This document shows positions 8,373 through 16,715 of a DNA stretch of 64,000 bases, piece by piece. The number at the start of each line of letters is the position of its first letter. Position 1 is the first letter of the stretch. The DNA lies in contig NZ_JARKIN010000001.1 of NCBI RefSeq assembly GCF_029351045.1, positions 6,838,999 to 6,902,998 on the forward strand, written 5' to 3'. A program made the translations under genes and the position numbers. The notes beneath the pieces are model-generated. The model saw only the letters and a program-made list of their open reading frames with translations. It ran no database searches and was not told the DNA's origin. This stretch comes from Streptomyces sp. WMMB303. GTDB lineage: Bacteria > Actinomycetota > Actinomycetes > Streptomycetales > Streptomycetaceae.

Positions 8373-8400
8373 AGCCCCTGCCGCTGTTGCGCCAGGGGCT
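8373..8400 (+). promoter_or_regulatory. Hairpin in the purA leader
   Basis: AGCCCCTG pairs with CAGGGGCT across a 12-nt loop, about 95 bp before the purA start and followed by TCCTCT. The 320-bp space 8172-8494 contains no gene I can support. The hairpin could be a leader structure or attenuator for purA or a terminator from upstream reading. I see no recognisable purine riboswitch core. Confidence 0.35.
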
Positions 8401-8494
8401 TCCTCTATCGGGGTACCGGACTGCGGCTCTTGCGAGGGTGCCGATCGGCGCCACCGCACGTGGGACATGCCCCGCCCGGAAGGGGTGTACGCCT

Positions 8495-9778
8495 GTGCCC
8501 GCACTTGTGCTGCTCGGTGCTCAGTGGGGTGACGAAGGCAAGGGAAAGGCCACCGACCTGCTCGGCGGCTCCGTGGATTACGTGGTGCGCTACCAGGGCG
8601 GCAACAACGCCGGCCACACGGTCGTCGTCGGCGACCAGAAGTACGCGCTGCACCTCCTCCCTTCCGGGATCCTCTCCCCGGGGTGCACCCCGGTCATCGG
8701 CAACGGCGTCGTCGTCGACCCCTCGGTCCTGCTCTCCGAGCTGAGCGGACTCCAGGAGCGCGGCGTCGACACCTCCAAGCTGCTGGTGAGCGGTAACGCG
8801 CATCTGATCACGCCATATCACGCGACGCTCGACAAGACGACGGAACGGTTTCTGGGCAAGCGCCGGATCGGCACCACCGGCCGGGGCATCGGCCCCAGCT
8901 ACGCCGACAAGATCAACCGGGTCGGCATCCGGGTCCAGGACCTGTTCGACGAGTCGATCCTGCTGCAGAAGGTCGAGGCCGCGCTCGACTTCAAGAACCA
9001 GGTGCTCGCCAAGCTCTACAACCGCCGCGCGATCTCCCCGCAGCAGGCCACCGAGGAGCTGCTGGGCTACGCGGAGCAGCTCAAGGGCTTCGTCGCGGAC
9101 ACCACGCTGATCCTCAACGACGCCATCGACGAGGGCAAGGTCGTCCTGTTCGAGGGCGGCCAGGGCACGCTGCTGGACGTGGACCACGGCACCTACCCGT
9201 TCGTCACCTCCTCCAATCCGACCGCCGGCGGCGCCTGCACCGGCGCCGGCGTCGGCCCGACGAAGATCAACCGGGTCATCGGCATCCTGAAGGCATACAC
9301 CACACGGGTGGGCGCGGGGCCGTTCCCGACGGAGCTGTTCGACGACGACGGCGAGGCGCTGCGCCGCATCGGCGGCGAGTTCGGCGTCACCACGGGCCGC
9401 AACCGGCGCTGCGGCTGGTTCGACGCGGTCATCGCCCGCTACGCGACCCGCGTCAACGGGCTGACCGACTTCTTCCTCACCAAGCTGGACGTGCTCACCG
9501 GCTGGGAGCAGATCCCGGTGTGCGTCGCCTACGAGATCGACGGCGAGCGCACCACCGAGCTGCCCTACAACCAGAGCGACTTCCACCACGCCCAGCCGGT
9601 CTACGAGTACCTGCCGGGCTGGAGCGAGGACATCACCAAGGCGAAGACCTTCGGCGACCTCCCCAAGAACGCCCAGGCGTACGTGAAGACGCTGGAGGAG
9701 ATGTCCGGAGCCCCCATCTCCGCCATCGGCGTCGGCCCGGGCCGCGACGAGACGATCGAGATCAACTCCTTCCTCTGA
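8495..9778 (+). CDS. purA: Adenylosuccinate synthetase
   Basis: A 427-residue PurA, full family length. It catalyses GTP-dependent condensation of IMP with aspartate, the first committed step to AMP, in the cytoplasm. The N-terminal GAQWGDEGKGK phosphate-binding loop is intact with its catalytic Asp and the HTVVVGDQKYALHLLPSG region. TTGRGIGPSYADK, the FEGGQGTLLDVDHGTYPFVT signature and the C-terminal GVGPGRDETI guanine site are all present. The GTG start (VPALVLLGAQWG) gives the normal N-terminus. The gene appears monocistronic. Confidence 0.98.
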   Translation: MPALVLLGAQWGDEGKGKATDLLGGSVDYVVRYQGGNNAGHTVVVGDQKYALHLLPSGILSPGCTPVIGNGVVVDPSVLLSELSGLQERGVDTSKLLVSGNAHLITPYHATLDKTTERFLGKRRIGTTGRGIGPSYADKINRVGIRVQDLFDESILLQKVEAALDFKNQVLAKLYNRRAISPQQATEELLGYAEQLKGFVADTTLILNDAIDEGKVVLFEGGQGTLLDVDHGTYPFVTSSNPTAGGACTGAGVGPTKINRVIGILKAYTTRVGAGPFPTELFDDDGEALRRIGGEFGVTTGRNRRCGWFDAVIARYATRVNGLTDFFLTKLDVLTGWEQIPVCVAYEIDGERTTELPYNQSDFHHAQPVYEYLPGWSEDITKAKTFGDLPKNAQAYVKTLEEMSGAPISAIGVGPGRDETIEINSFL

Positions 9779-9898
9779 GCACCCCGGCCCGTAGGCTCCG
9801 GGCTCTCCCCCGGCCCGCCGCAGTCGCACGGCTCTCCGGCCCCGCAGTCGCACGGCCCGGTCCGTGCGGCTGCGGGCCGGACCACTACGCTGCCCCGC

Positions 9899-11254
9899 GT
9901 GCAGCTCGCCGTGGACGGCACCGTCGTCGTGTCGGTCCTCCTCTCCCTGGCCCTCGCCACCCGGCTCCCGCTCGCCGCGACCGCCCGGTGGCTGCCCGGC
10001 CCGCGCCCCGCGCCGCCGGCCGGTCCGTCCGTCAGCCCCTCCGCCGGGCCGCCGCACGGTGTCCGTGTCCGGTGGGGACGACGGCGGCCCCCGTCCGGCG
10101 CGGGCCGGTCCCGCCGGGTGCCGGGACCGCTCGGTCTGCTCGGGCTGCTGGTCGGGGCCGTACTGGTCAACCAGATCGCCGTCGTGGTCCACATCCGGCG
10201 GGTGCACGGCGGCGACCCCGGCTTCGTGGCCCGGTATCTGCCGCCCGGCTGGTTCGAACTGCCGGCAGCGGACTGGCCGCCGACCCGGCTCGCGGCACAC
10301 TGGCCCTGGCCCGAGGTGCTGGCCGGGTCCGTGCTGCGGGTCCAGGCCGCCCTCGAACTCCCGCTCGTGCTGCTGGCCTTCGCGGTGGTGCTGCGGTGGC
10401 TGGACGACGGGCTGTACCGCCGGGTATTCACCTCCCCGCTGCTGCTGGTGGCCGCGCTCGCCTACACGGCGGTCTTCTGCGCCGTCGAATGGGACCTGCG
10501 CAACCCGTGGACCACGGACGACCTGCTGATCCGGTGCGCGTCAGCACTGGTGACCCCGCCGCTGCTGGCGGCGGCTGCCCGGCACGGAGCACCCGGCCGG
10601 ACGCCGCCCGCTGGACTCCCCCGACCCCGACCCCGACCCCGGCCCCGGCCCCGGCCGCTGTCCGCCGGGCGGCTGCTGCTCTTCCTCGGATCCCTCGCCT
10701 CCTTCGGCGGACTCGTCCTGCTCGCCTACGACACGCTGCTCCTCTACAACCTGGGGCGGCTGGAGGCACGGCTGCCCTTCGTCGCCGGATGCGCCGTCGT
10801 CCTCGCCGGCTGCCGGACGGCCGACCGGCGGCGGCGCACCGGCCCGGACGCGGGACCCGCCGTCGCCTTCCTCGGCCACGCCCTGCGCCGCTTCCTGCTG
10901 CTGTTCTTCGCCCCGGCGCTGGCCGTGCGGTACGGCGTCGTCTTCGGCACCCCGGCGCTGGCAGCCGGTGCCGGACTGCTGCTCGGCGCGGTGGCCGCGG
11001 CTCTCGCGCTGCGGGACACGCTCACCGCCGAGTCCGCCGGGACCGCCGCTCCCGGGCGGCTGCTGCTGCGGCTGGCCGCCGCCGCGGTCGCGGGCACGGC
11101 CGCCGGTTGGGGTGCGGCGCGGGTGATGAGCGGCGGCTACTACGAGACGGCGCTGCTCGCCGCCGCCGCGGCGTTCCTGGCGGTGGCGGTCGGCGTGTGC
11201 GTCCTCGGCGACGCCTGGGACGCGCGCCGTTCACCCGTGCGAGTGAAAGTGTGA
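9899..11254 (+). CDS. Polytopic membrane protein of unknown function
   Basis: A 451-residue protein from a GTG start with about 10 hydrophobic segments. A short periplasmic or cytoplasmic loop carries a run of seven Pro-Arg dipeptides encoded by an imperfect 6-bp DNA repeat (about 10618-10656). Two long Pro/Arg-rich stretches separate the membrane blocks. I do not recognise a family motif. Its codon use is typical of the host, with G or C at nearly every third position. It follows purA by 120 bp with no shared operon signal. Confidence 0.7.
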   Translation: MQLAVDGTVVVSVLLSLALATRLPLAATARWLPGPRPAPPAGPSVSPSAGPPHGVRVRWGRRRPPSGAGRSRRVPGPLGLLGLLVGAVLVNQIAVVVHIRRVHGGDPGFVARYLPPGWFELPAADWPPTRLAAHWPWPEVLAGSVLRVQAALELPLVLLAFAVVLRWLDDGLYRRVFTSPLLLVAALAYTAVFCAVEWDLRNPWTTDDLLIRCASALVTPPLLAAAARHGAPGRTPPAGLPRPRPRPRPRPRPLSAGRLLLFLGSLASFGGLVLLAYDTLLLYNLGRLEARLPFVAGCAVVLAGCRTADRRRRTGPDAGPAVAFLGHALRRFLLLFFAPALAVRYGVVFGTPALAAGAGLLLGAVAAALALRDTLTAESAGTAAPGRLLLRLAAAAVAGTAAGWGAARVMSGGYYETALLAAAAAFLAVAVGVCVLGDAWDARRSPVRVKV

Positions 11255-11318
11255 AGATCGTCCCCGGTGCCGGGTCCGGGCCGGGCGACGCTGGCTTTCG
11301 CCTGGAAGGAGGTGCAAC

Positions 11319-11903
11319 ATGACGGTTATGGCCGAGCGCACGTCTCACATGACGGCGGAGGAGTTCGAACGGCTCGCCTCCACCGCCCCCGAGACCGTCA
11401 CGTTGGAGTTCATCGACGGACGTATCGGAGAAAAAGCCGTGCCGGACGGAGACCACGAGACCATCGTCATGTGGCTGCTGAGGCAGTGCATGCAGTCCCG
11501 TTCCGAACTCGACCTCCACACCTCCCAGGGGCTGAAGGCCGGCGCCTACCGGAAGGGGAGAGTGCGCCCGGACGGCTCCCTCGCGCCCATCGCCCACTTC
11601 GCCGGGCAGGGCGAGTGGGCCGATCCCGCGGGTGTGCTGATGACCGTGGAGGTCACCTCCTACGACTCCGACACCGACCGGCGCGACCGGCAGGAGAAGC
11701 CGGCCGCGTACGCCGCAGTCGGCATCCCGGTCTATCTCCTCGTCGACCGCGACCGGTACGAAGTCGTCGTCCACACCAACCCGGACCGGGAAGCGGGCCG
11801 CTACCGCGACCTGCACACCGCGTCCTTCGGTGAAGAGGTGGTGCTCCCCGAGCCGGTCGGGTTCACGCTGGAGACCGACACGCTGAAGAACTACGCCCGC
11901 TGA
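11319..11903 (+). CDS. Uma2-family (DUF820) putative endonuclease
   Basis: A 194-residue Uma2/DUF820 protein, a PD-(D/E)XK-like fold expanded in cyanobacteria and Streptomyces. The start MTVMAERTSHMTAEEFERLA follows a strong GGAGG. Visible fold motifs are LEFIDGRIGEKAV, LMTVEVTSYDSDTDRRDRQE with the E-x-Y-D core, then EKPAAYAAVGIPVYLLVDRD, which supplies the K of the putative active site. A role in DNA cleavage is inferred from the fold and has not been shown for this group. Its last 13 bp overlap the convergent HXXEE gene. Confidence 0.85.
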   Translation: MTVMAERTSHMTAEEFERLASTAPETVTLEFIDGRIGEKAVPDGDHETIVMWLLRQCMQSRSELDLHTSQGLKAGAYRKGRVRPDGSLAPIAHFAGQGEWADPAGVLMTVEVTSYDSDTDRRDRQEKPAAYAAVGIPVYLLVDRDRYEVVVHTNPDREAGRYRDLHTASFGEEVVLPEPVGFTLETDTLKNYAR

Positions 11904-12523
11904 CCCCGGCTGCCGCGCCGGAGCCGCAGCAGCCGGCCCGCCGCACCGTGCGAGAGCGCGGTCGCCGCGGCGGCGGTCGCGAGGCCGACGGCGAGGTCGC
12001 GGGGCGCTGCCGGGCGGAGCACGCCCGCGTCCAGCAGCCGCCCGCGGGCCCAGGCCGTGAACGGGATGACCAGCAGCGGCGAGGTGACCGAGCCGGGGGT
12101 GTAGCCGCGGACAGCGGCGGCCTGCGCCAGATGGACGAAGCCGTGCAGCCCGAAGCCGGTGAGCGCCCCCTGGTAGAAGCCGCTGCGCCCGCCCGTGCGG
12201 TGGCCGTCGGCCGCGGCCGCCGCCACGATGACGCCCATGACGCCGACCGCCGTGGCGAACCGGCGTCCGTCCAGCGACTCCATCCGCTCCCACACCGCCT
12301 CGGGCACGCCGGGTATCCGCTCCCGCAGCTCGGGCACCCGGGTCCGGGTCCAGCGGGGCACCATGGCCACCTCCTCCGCGTCGTGCAGTGCCCATGCGGC
12401 GAAGAGCCCCAGGGTGACGCCGACGCCGACCGCTCCGGCGGGGTCCGCGTCGCGCGCTGCCGCAGCGGCCCCCGCCACGTTCGTCCGCTCGGTGTCCACA
12501 TCCGTACGCATGTCCGTGTGCAT
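11891..12523 (-). CDS. HXXEE-domain integral membrane protein
   Basis: A 210-residue membrane protein from the ATG at 12523, the first of a string MHTDMRTDVDTERTN. The defining HDAEE motif (H-x-x-E-E) lies in the first hydrophobic helix (WALHDAEEVAMVPRW). Three to four further helices follow, including HGFVHLAQAAAVRGYTPG. HXXEE proteins are small membrane proteins of unknown function, sometimes thought to bind metal or heme through the conserved residues. The gene is convergent and overlapping with the Uma2 gene. Confidence 0.8.
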   Translation of the reverse strand: MHTDMRTDVDTERTNVAGAAAAARDADPAGAVGVGVTLGLFAAWALHDAEEVAMVPRWTRTRVPELRERIPGVPEAVWERMESLDGRRFATAVGVMGVIVAAAAADGHRTGGRSGFYQGALTGFGLHGFVHLAQAAAVRGYTPGSVTSPLLVIPFTAWARGRLLDAGVLRPAAPRDLAVGLATAAAATALSHGAAGRLLRLRRGSRGQRA

Positions 12524-12726
12524 GACGGAAGTGTGCCGGGGCGACCGCAGGGCCCCGCGGGCACCCCCGGTCGGCTCAGGTCCCGTTCGGCCGGGAGGCG
12601 CCCGTGCGGGGTAGATGAGCGGCACGTACGGACTAATGATGATCGTTCCGGTGCGCGGTGTGGAAGAGGTCTCGACGCACAGCCAGAACCGCGCGAGACC
12701 GCGCACCAGACCCGCAAGGAGCACCC

Positions 12727-12981
12727 ATGCGCATCCGCACCGCGACCGCAGCCGCCGTGCTGGCGACCGCCGCCGTCCTCGGCTCGGCGGGCACCGCCTT
12801 CGCCGGCAACTCCTGGAACTCGTACGCGCAGGACTTCAGCGACCACATCCTGAACGCGCGAGTGAGCAGCAGCGACAACGACACCACGTCCGTGAAGTCG
12901 TTCCAGATCAACCACATCCACGACAACGTGGTGACGAACATCAACAGCGGCCTCGCCATCGGCGAGCTCGAACTCGACTGA
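12727..12981 (+). CDS. Small secreted protein of unknown function
   Basis: An 84-residue protein with a clear Sec signal peptide: RIRTATAAAVLATAAVLGSA followed by GTAFA and a predicted cut before GNSW. The mature part is only about 58 residues, polar and rich in Asn, Asp and Ser with no cysteine (AQDFSDHILNARVSSSDNDT, then INHIHDNVVTNINSG). An AGGAG lies 8 bp upstream of the ATG. A bidirectional hairpin follows it. I do not recognise a family. Confidence 0.8.
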   Translation: MRIRTATAAAVLATAAVLGSAGTAFAGNSWNSYAQDFSDHILNARVSSSDNDTTSVKSFQINHIHDNVVTNINSGLAIGELELD

Positions 12982-13021
12982 GCCCGCCCCTCCTGAGGGC
13001 GCCCCGCGCGCCCGCGCCCGC

Positions 13022-13048
13022 TCCGGCCCCGCACACCGCGGGGCCGGA
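13022..13048. terminator. 11-bp hairpin between convergent genes
   Basis: TCCGGCCCCGC pairs perfectly with GCGGGGCCGGA over a 5-nt loop. It separates the small secreted protein gene from the end of the kynurenine operon. Confidence 0.7.
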
Positions 13049-13092
13049 CGCGTGTGCGCTGCGGATGCGCACGAGCGTGCGCCCCCAGGGGG

Positions 13093-13806
13093 CTAGCGGA
13101 GCGACCTGACGAGCACGTCGAAGGCCGGGGTGCGCGGGGTGATGGGCGCGTAGTGGCCCACGCCGGGCAGCAGGTGCAGCCGAGCACCCCAGTTGTTGGC
13201 GTAGCGGCGGGACAGCTCGATGGGCACCTCCTGGTCCGCGGTGCCGTGCAGGATCTCCACCGGTGTGCGGGGCAGCAGCCGCATCGGGTCCGCCTCTTCC
13301 AGCGCCGAGGCGACCTGCTCCTCGCCCCCGAGGAAGTCGGAGACGACGCCGCCGTTCAGCCGCGCCGCATGGGCCCGCTCCAGGTCGGCGACCGGCGCCG
13401 CCACCACCACCCGCCCGGCGGCCCGCTCCCGCGCGGCCGCGGCCCACAGCGCCAGGTGCCCGCCCGCCGAGTGGCCGAACAGCACACTGGGCGGAGCGCC
13501 CAGCAGGTCGAGCGCGGCACCGACGTCCTCGGCGGTCGCGGGCCAGCCGCCGCCTCCGCCCACTCTGCGGTACTCGACCAGCGCCACCGGTATGCCCTGG
13601 CCCGCCAGCGCCGCGGCGAACGGCGACAGATGGCCGCGGTCCCACCGCTCCCGCCAGAAGCCGCCGTGCAGCAGCACCACCCGGCCACCGGGCGCGCCCT
13701 CCCCGTACAGATCGACGACCTGCGAGGGGTGCGGCCCGTACCGCTCCTGGCGGTCCGGGGCCGCCGCCGGGAGGGCCAGCAGCGCCTTCTCCTCGTCCTG
13801 GCTCAT
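13093..13806 (-). CDS. kynB: Alpha/beta hydrolase, probable kynurenine formamidase
   Basis: A 237-residue alpha/beta hydrolase. HGGFWRERWD gives the HGG(F/Y)W oxyanion motif of the kynurenine-formamidase/esterase type. The nucleophile is in LFGHSAGGHLA (GxSxG). Candidate acid and base lie in HGTADQEVP and GVGHYAP near the C-terminus. It is the last gene of a coupled operon (ATGA overlap with kynureninase), downstream of tryptophan 2,3-dioxygenase. Together they would convert tryptophan to anthranilate and alanine, so hydrolysis of N-formylkynurenine is the natural missing step. The assignment rests on context plus the HGGFW motif. Confidence 0.85.
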   Translation of the reverse strand: MSQDEEKALLALPAAAPDRQERYGPHPSQVVDLYGEGAPGGRVVLLHGGFWRERWDRGHLSPFAAALAGQGIPVALVEYRRVGGGGGWPATAEDVGAALDLLGAPPSVLFGHSAGGHLALWAAAARERAAGRVVVAAPVADLERAHAARLNGGVVSDFLGGEEQVASALEEADPMRLLPRTPVEILHGTADQEVPIELSRRYANNWGARLHLLPGVGHYAPITPRTPAFDVLVRSLR

Positions 13807-15095
13807 CGTGCTCCCCCGATCACTTCGCCCAGGACGCGGGCAGCGCGCTCGGCGTCCCGGAACGAAGTGTAGAGCGGGGTGAATCCGAAGCGCAGGACAC
13901 CGGGGCGGCGGAAGTCCCCGACGACGCCGCGCGCGATCAGCTCCTTCATCACCGGTTCCGCCTGCTCCGGCGGATCGCACAGCAGCGCGATCTGGCTGCC
14001 GCGCCGGGCGTGTTCGGCCGGTGTCAGGGACCGGACACCGAGCGCGCCGCCGTCCGCGTGGGCGGCGACGCAGCGCAGGAAGAAGTCCGTGAGCGCCAGC
14101 GACTTGGCCCGCACATCCTGGATCCCGACCCCGTCCCAGACGCCGAGCGAGGTCTCCAGCGCGGCCATCGAGAGGATGTCGGGGGTGCCCACCCGGCCGC
14201 GTACCGCACCGCTCGCGGGCGTGTAGTCCGGCGCCATGGCGAACGGGTCGGCGTGCGAGTTCCAGCCGGGCAGCGGGGAGTCGAACCGCTCCTGCAGGGC
14301 GCTGCGCACATAGAGGAAGGCGGGCGAACCCGGGCCGCCGTTGAGGAACTTGTAGGTGCACCCCACCGCGAAGTCCACGCCGTGCGCGTCCAGCTCCACG
14401 GGCAGCGCACCGGCGCTGTGGCACAGGTCCCAGACCGCCAGGGCGCCCGCCGCGTGCGCGGCCGACGTGAGCGCGGGAAGCGCGCGGAGCTCTCCGGTGC
14501 GGTAGTCGACGTGGTTGAGCAGCACGGCGGCGGTGCGCGGGCCCAGCGCCGCGTGCACCTCTTCGGGCGGTACGGCGCGCACCGTGCAGCCGGTGAGCCG
14601 GGCCGCGGACTCGGCGATGTAGCCGTCGGTGGGGAAGGTCGCCGCGTCCACCAGCAGCTCACCGCGGTGCGGGTCCTGCTCGCGGGCGATCCGGACCGCG
14701 CCGACCAGCGCCTTGAGGAGGTTCACGCTCGTCGAGTCGGAGACGACGACCTGCCCCGGCCCGGCGCCGACGAGCGGGGCCACCAGCTCGCCGACCCGCT
14801 CCGGCATCGTCCACCAGCCGGACTCCGCCCACGAGCGGATCCGCAGCCGGCCCCACTCGCGGGAGACGACGTCGGCGAGCCGTTCCTCGACGGCCCTGGG
14901 CAGCGCGCCCAGGGAGTTCCCGTCGAGGTAGACGGTGGCCGGGTCGAGCACGAACCGCTCCCGCAGCGCGGCGAGCGGGTCGGCGGCGTCCAGGGCCTGT
15001 GCTTCCGCGGCGAGTGCCTCGGCGGCCGGGCCCCGGGCCGCCGCGCGCGCGGCGACGGGTGCGTCCGCGGCTTCGGCTGATCCGCGGTCAGACAT
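13803..15095 (-). CDS. kynU: Kynureninase
   Basis: A 430-residue PLP enzyme that cleaves kynurenine to anthranilate and alanine. YLDGNSLGALPRAV, the SDSTSVNLLKAL region and LNHVDYRTGEL are typical. WDLCHSAGALPVEL precedes the PLP lysine in VGCTYKFLNGGPGSP. The start is taken at MSDRGSAEAAD, which gives normal kynureninase length, although the frame is open upstream. It overlaps the dioxygenase gene by 8 bp and the hydrolase gene by 4 bp, a tight three-gene operon. Confidence 0.96.
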   Translation of the reverse strand: MSDRGSAEAADAPVAARAAARGPAAEALAAEAQALDAADPLAALRERFVLDPATVYLDGNSLGALPRAVEERLADVVSREWGRLRIRSWAESGWWTMPERVGELVAPLVGAGPGQVVVSDSTSVNLLKALVGAVRIAREQDPHRGELLVDAATFPTDGYIAESAARLTGCTVRAVPPEEVHAALGPRTAAVLLNHVDYRTGELRALPALTSAAHAAGALAVWDLCHSAGALPVELDAHGVDFAVGCTYKFLNGGPGSPAFLYVRSALQERFDSPLPGWNSHADPFAMAPDYTPASGAVRGRVGTPDILSMAALETSLGVWDGVGIQDVRAKSLALTDFFLRCVAAHADGGALGVRSLTPAEHARRGSQIALLCDPPEQAEPVMKELIARGVVGDFRRPGVLRFGFTPLYTSFRDAERAARVLGEVIGGAR

Positions 15096-15909
15096 GGCTG
15101 CGTGCCGTCCACAGCTCGGGGAACACCTGCTTGGCCGCCCGCTTCTCCAGCCAGGCGACCCCGGACGAGCCACCGGTGCCGACCTTGGCTCCCATCGCCC
15201 GGCGGGTGGCCACGAGGTGGTCGTTGCGCCAGCGCCACACCAGCTCGGCGACCTCGGTCAGCGCCTCGCCCAGCCGGTGCGCCGCGGAGCCCGGGTCACC
15301 CGCGTAGACGCGTACCCAGACCGCCTCGACGCCCGGGTCGGGCTCGTACCGGGCGGCGACGTCCCGGCGCAGCACCGCCTCGGGGACCTCCGCGCCGTGC
15401 CGGGCCAGGAAACGCAGCGCCTCGTCGTAGAGGCCCGGCTCCTGGAGCGCCTTCTCCAACTCGGCGTACACCCGCGGCGCCCCTCGGTGCGGCACCAGCA
15501 TGGAGGCCGACTTCTCGCCCAGCAGGAACTCCATCCGCCGGTACATCGCGGACTGGAAACCGGACCCGTCCCCCAGCGCCGCCCGGTAGGCGTTGAACTG
15601 GGCGGGGGTGAGATGCGCCAGCGGCTCCCAGGACGCGTTGAGCGACCGCAGCTCGTGGGTGGAGCGCTTCAGGGCTGCCAGCGCGCCCTCGGTGTCGTCC
15701 CGCCGCAGCGCCGCGGCGGCCGTCTGCCACTCGTGCACGATGACGGTGAACCACAGCTCCATCACCTGGGTGGTGACGAGGAACGCCAGCTCCCCGGGGT
15801 CGTCGGAGAGCGGTTCCTGGAGGTGGGTGAGGACGTCCGCGCGGACGTAGTCCTCATACGGTGTGGTGCCCGCGAAATCCAGTACCGGGGCATCGGGGTC
15901 GTGTGACAT
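15088..15909 (-). CDS. kynA: Tryptophan 2,3-dioxygenase
   Basis: A 273-residue heme dioxygenase that opens the indole ring of L-tryptophan to N-formylkynurenine, first step of the operon. Family landmarks are TPYEDYVRADVLTHLQ, the distal-site FLVTTQVMELWFTVIVHEW, SFxxxYR-like GFQSAMYRRMEFLLGEKS, and the heme-ligand histidine in VWRWRNDHLVATRRAMG. TGGSSG near the C-terminus binds the substrate carboxylate. The ATG at 15909 is preferred over a GTG at 15921 because a GGAG lies 7-10 bp before the ATG. The product feeds catabolism or anthranilate-derived metabolites. Confidence 0.97.
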   Translation of the reverse strand: MSHDPDAPVLDFAGTTPYEDYVRADVLTHLQEPLSDDPGELAFLVTTQVMELWFTVIVHEWQTAAAALRRDDTEGALAALKRSTHELRSLNASWEPLAHLTPAQFNAYRAALGDGSGFQSAMYRRMEFLLGEKSASMLVPHRGAPRVYAELEKALQEPGLYDEALRFLARHGAEVPEAVLRRDVAARYEPDPGVEAVWVRVYAGDPGSAAHRLGEALTEVAELVWRWRNDHLVATRRAMGAKVGTGGSSGVAWLEKRAAKQVFPELWTARSHV

Positions 15910-16098
15910 CGCTGTCTCCACTCACTGTGCGTCCGGGTAGCGGTCCGCCCCTTCCGGATAGACATCGGAGCCCCGGTCCCCTCGGGCCCTGCGGGCCCAC
16001 GGGGCATCATGCGCGCTACGCGGCGGCGGCGGCAAGGTCACCGCTCTCCGCAGGCTCCCTCACCGCCGCCGTGCGCCCGCCGGCCACCGGCCGGGGGC

Positions 16099-16512
16099 TC
16101 AGCCCAGGGTCGAGGCAGCGGTGGGCGAGCTCTCCTTCAGGAAGGAGGAGCAGCGCTCGTACTCATCCTGCTCCCCGATCGCCTCGGCCGCACGCGCGAG
16201 CGCGTGCAGCGCACGCAGGAAGCCGCGGTTCGGCTCGTGCTCGAACGGCACGGGCCCGTGCCCCTTCCAGCCGTTCCGGCGCAGCGCGTCCAGCCCGCGG
16301 TGGTAACCGGTGCGCGCGTAGGCGTACGACTCCACGACGCGGCCCGCCTCGAACGCGTCGTCGGCGAGCTGCGCCCACGCCAGCGACGAGGTGGGGTACT
16401 GCGCGGCGACCTCGGAGGGCGCCGTCCCGGCGGCGAGCAGCTCGCGCGGCCCGGGGTCGTCGGGGAGGTGGGTCGGGGGCGGACCCCCGAGCAGGTTCTC
16501 GTGAATGGCCAT
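16099..16512 (-). CDS. DUF3151 protein
   Basis: A 137-residue actinobacterial protein beginning MAIHENLLGGPPPTHLPDD, the conserved DUF3151 opening. It is mostly helical, with LGRARTGYHRGLDALRRNGW-like repeats (here YARTGYHRGLDALRRNGWKG) and C-terminal ALARAAEAIGEQDEYERCSS. Function is unknown. It sits downstream of fbaA on the same strand but is separated from it by a strong hairpin, so it is probably not fully co-transcribed. Confidence 0.85.
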   Translation of the reverse strand: MAIHENLLGGPPPTHLPDDPGPRELLAAGTAPSEVAAQYPTSSLAWAQLADDAFEAGRVVESYAYARTGYHRGLDALRRNGWKGHGPVPFEHEPNRGFLRALHALARAAEAIGEQDEYERCSSFLKESSPTAASTLG

Positions 16513-16613
16513 GGCCCCAGTGTGCCTGTCCCTGTCCGCGGAACGGACACCGCGCCGCCCCGCCCGGCACCCCGCGCGCGCCCGGGACGGCCGCACCGGC
16601 GCCGCGGAACGCG

Positions 16614-16643
16614 GGAAGGCTCCCGGCGTACCGGGAGCCTTCC
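16614..16643 (-). terminator. fbaA terminator
   Basis: GGAAGGCTCCCGG pairs with CCGGGAGCCTTCC around a 4-nt CGTA loop, about 70 bp after the fbaA stop on the minus strand. Confidence 0.75.
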
Positions 16644-16715
16644 AGGGGTGCGGCGCTGTCGCGGGCGGCCCGTCGCGGGTGTGCCCCGCACGGGCGTACC
16701 GCCGCGGGCGGGGTG

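Noticed and set aside
10618..10656. A DNA tandem repeat or satellite
   Set aside because: The 6-bp periodicity is explained by Pro-Arg codons within a long coding frame.
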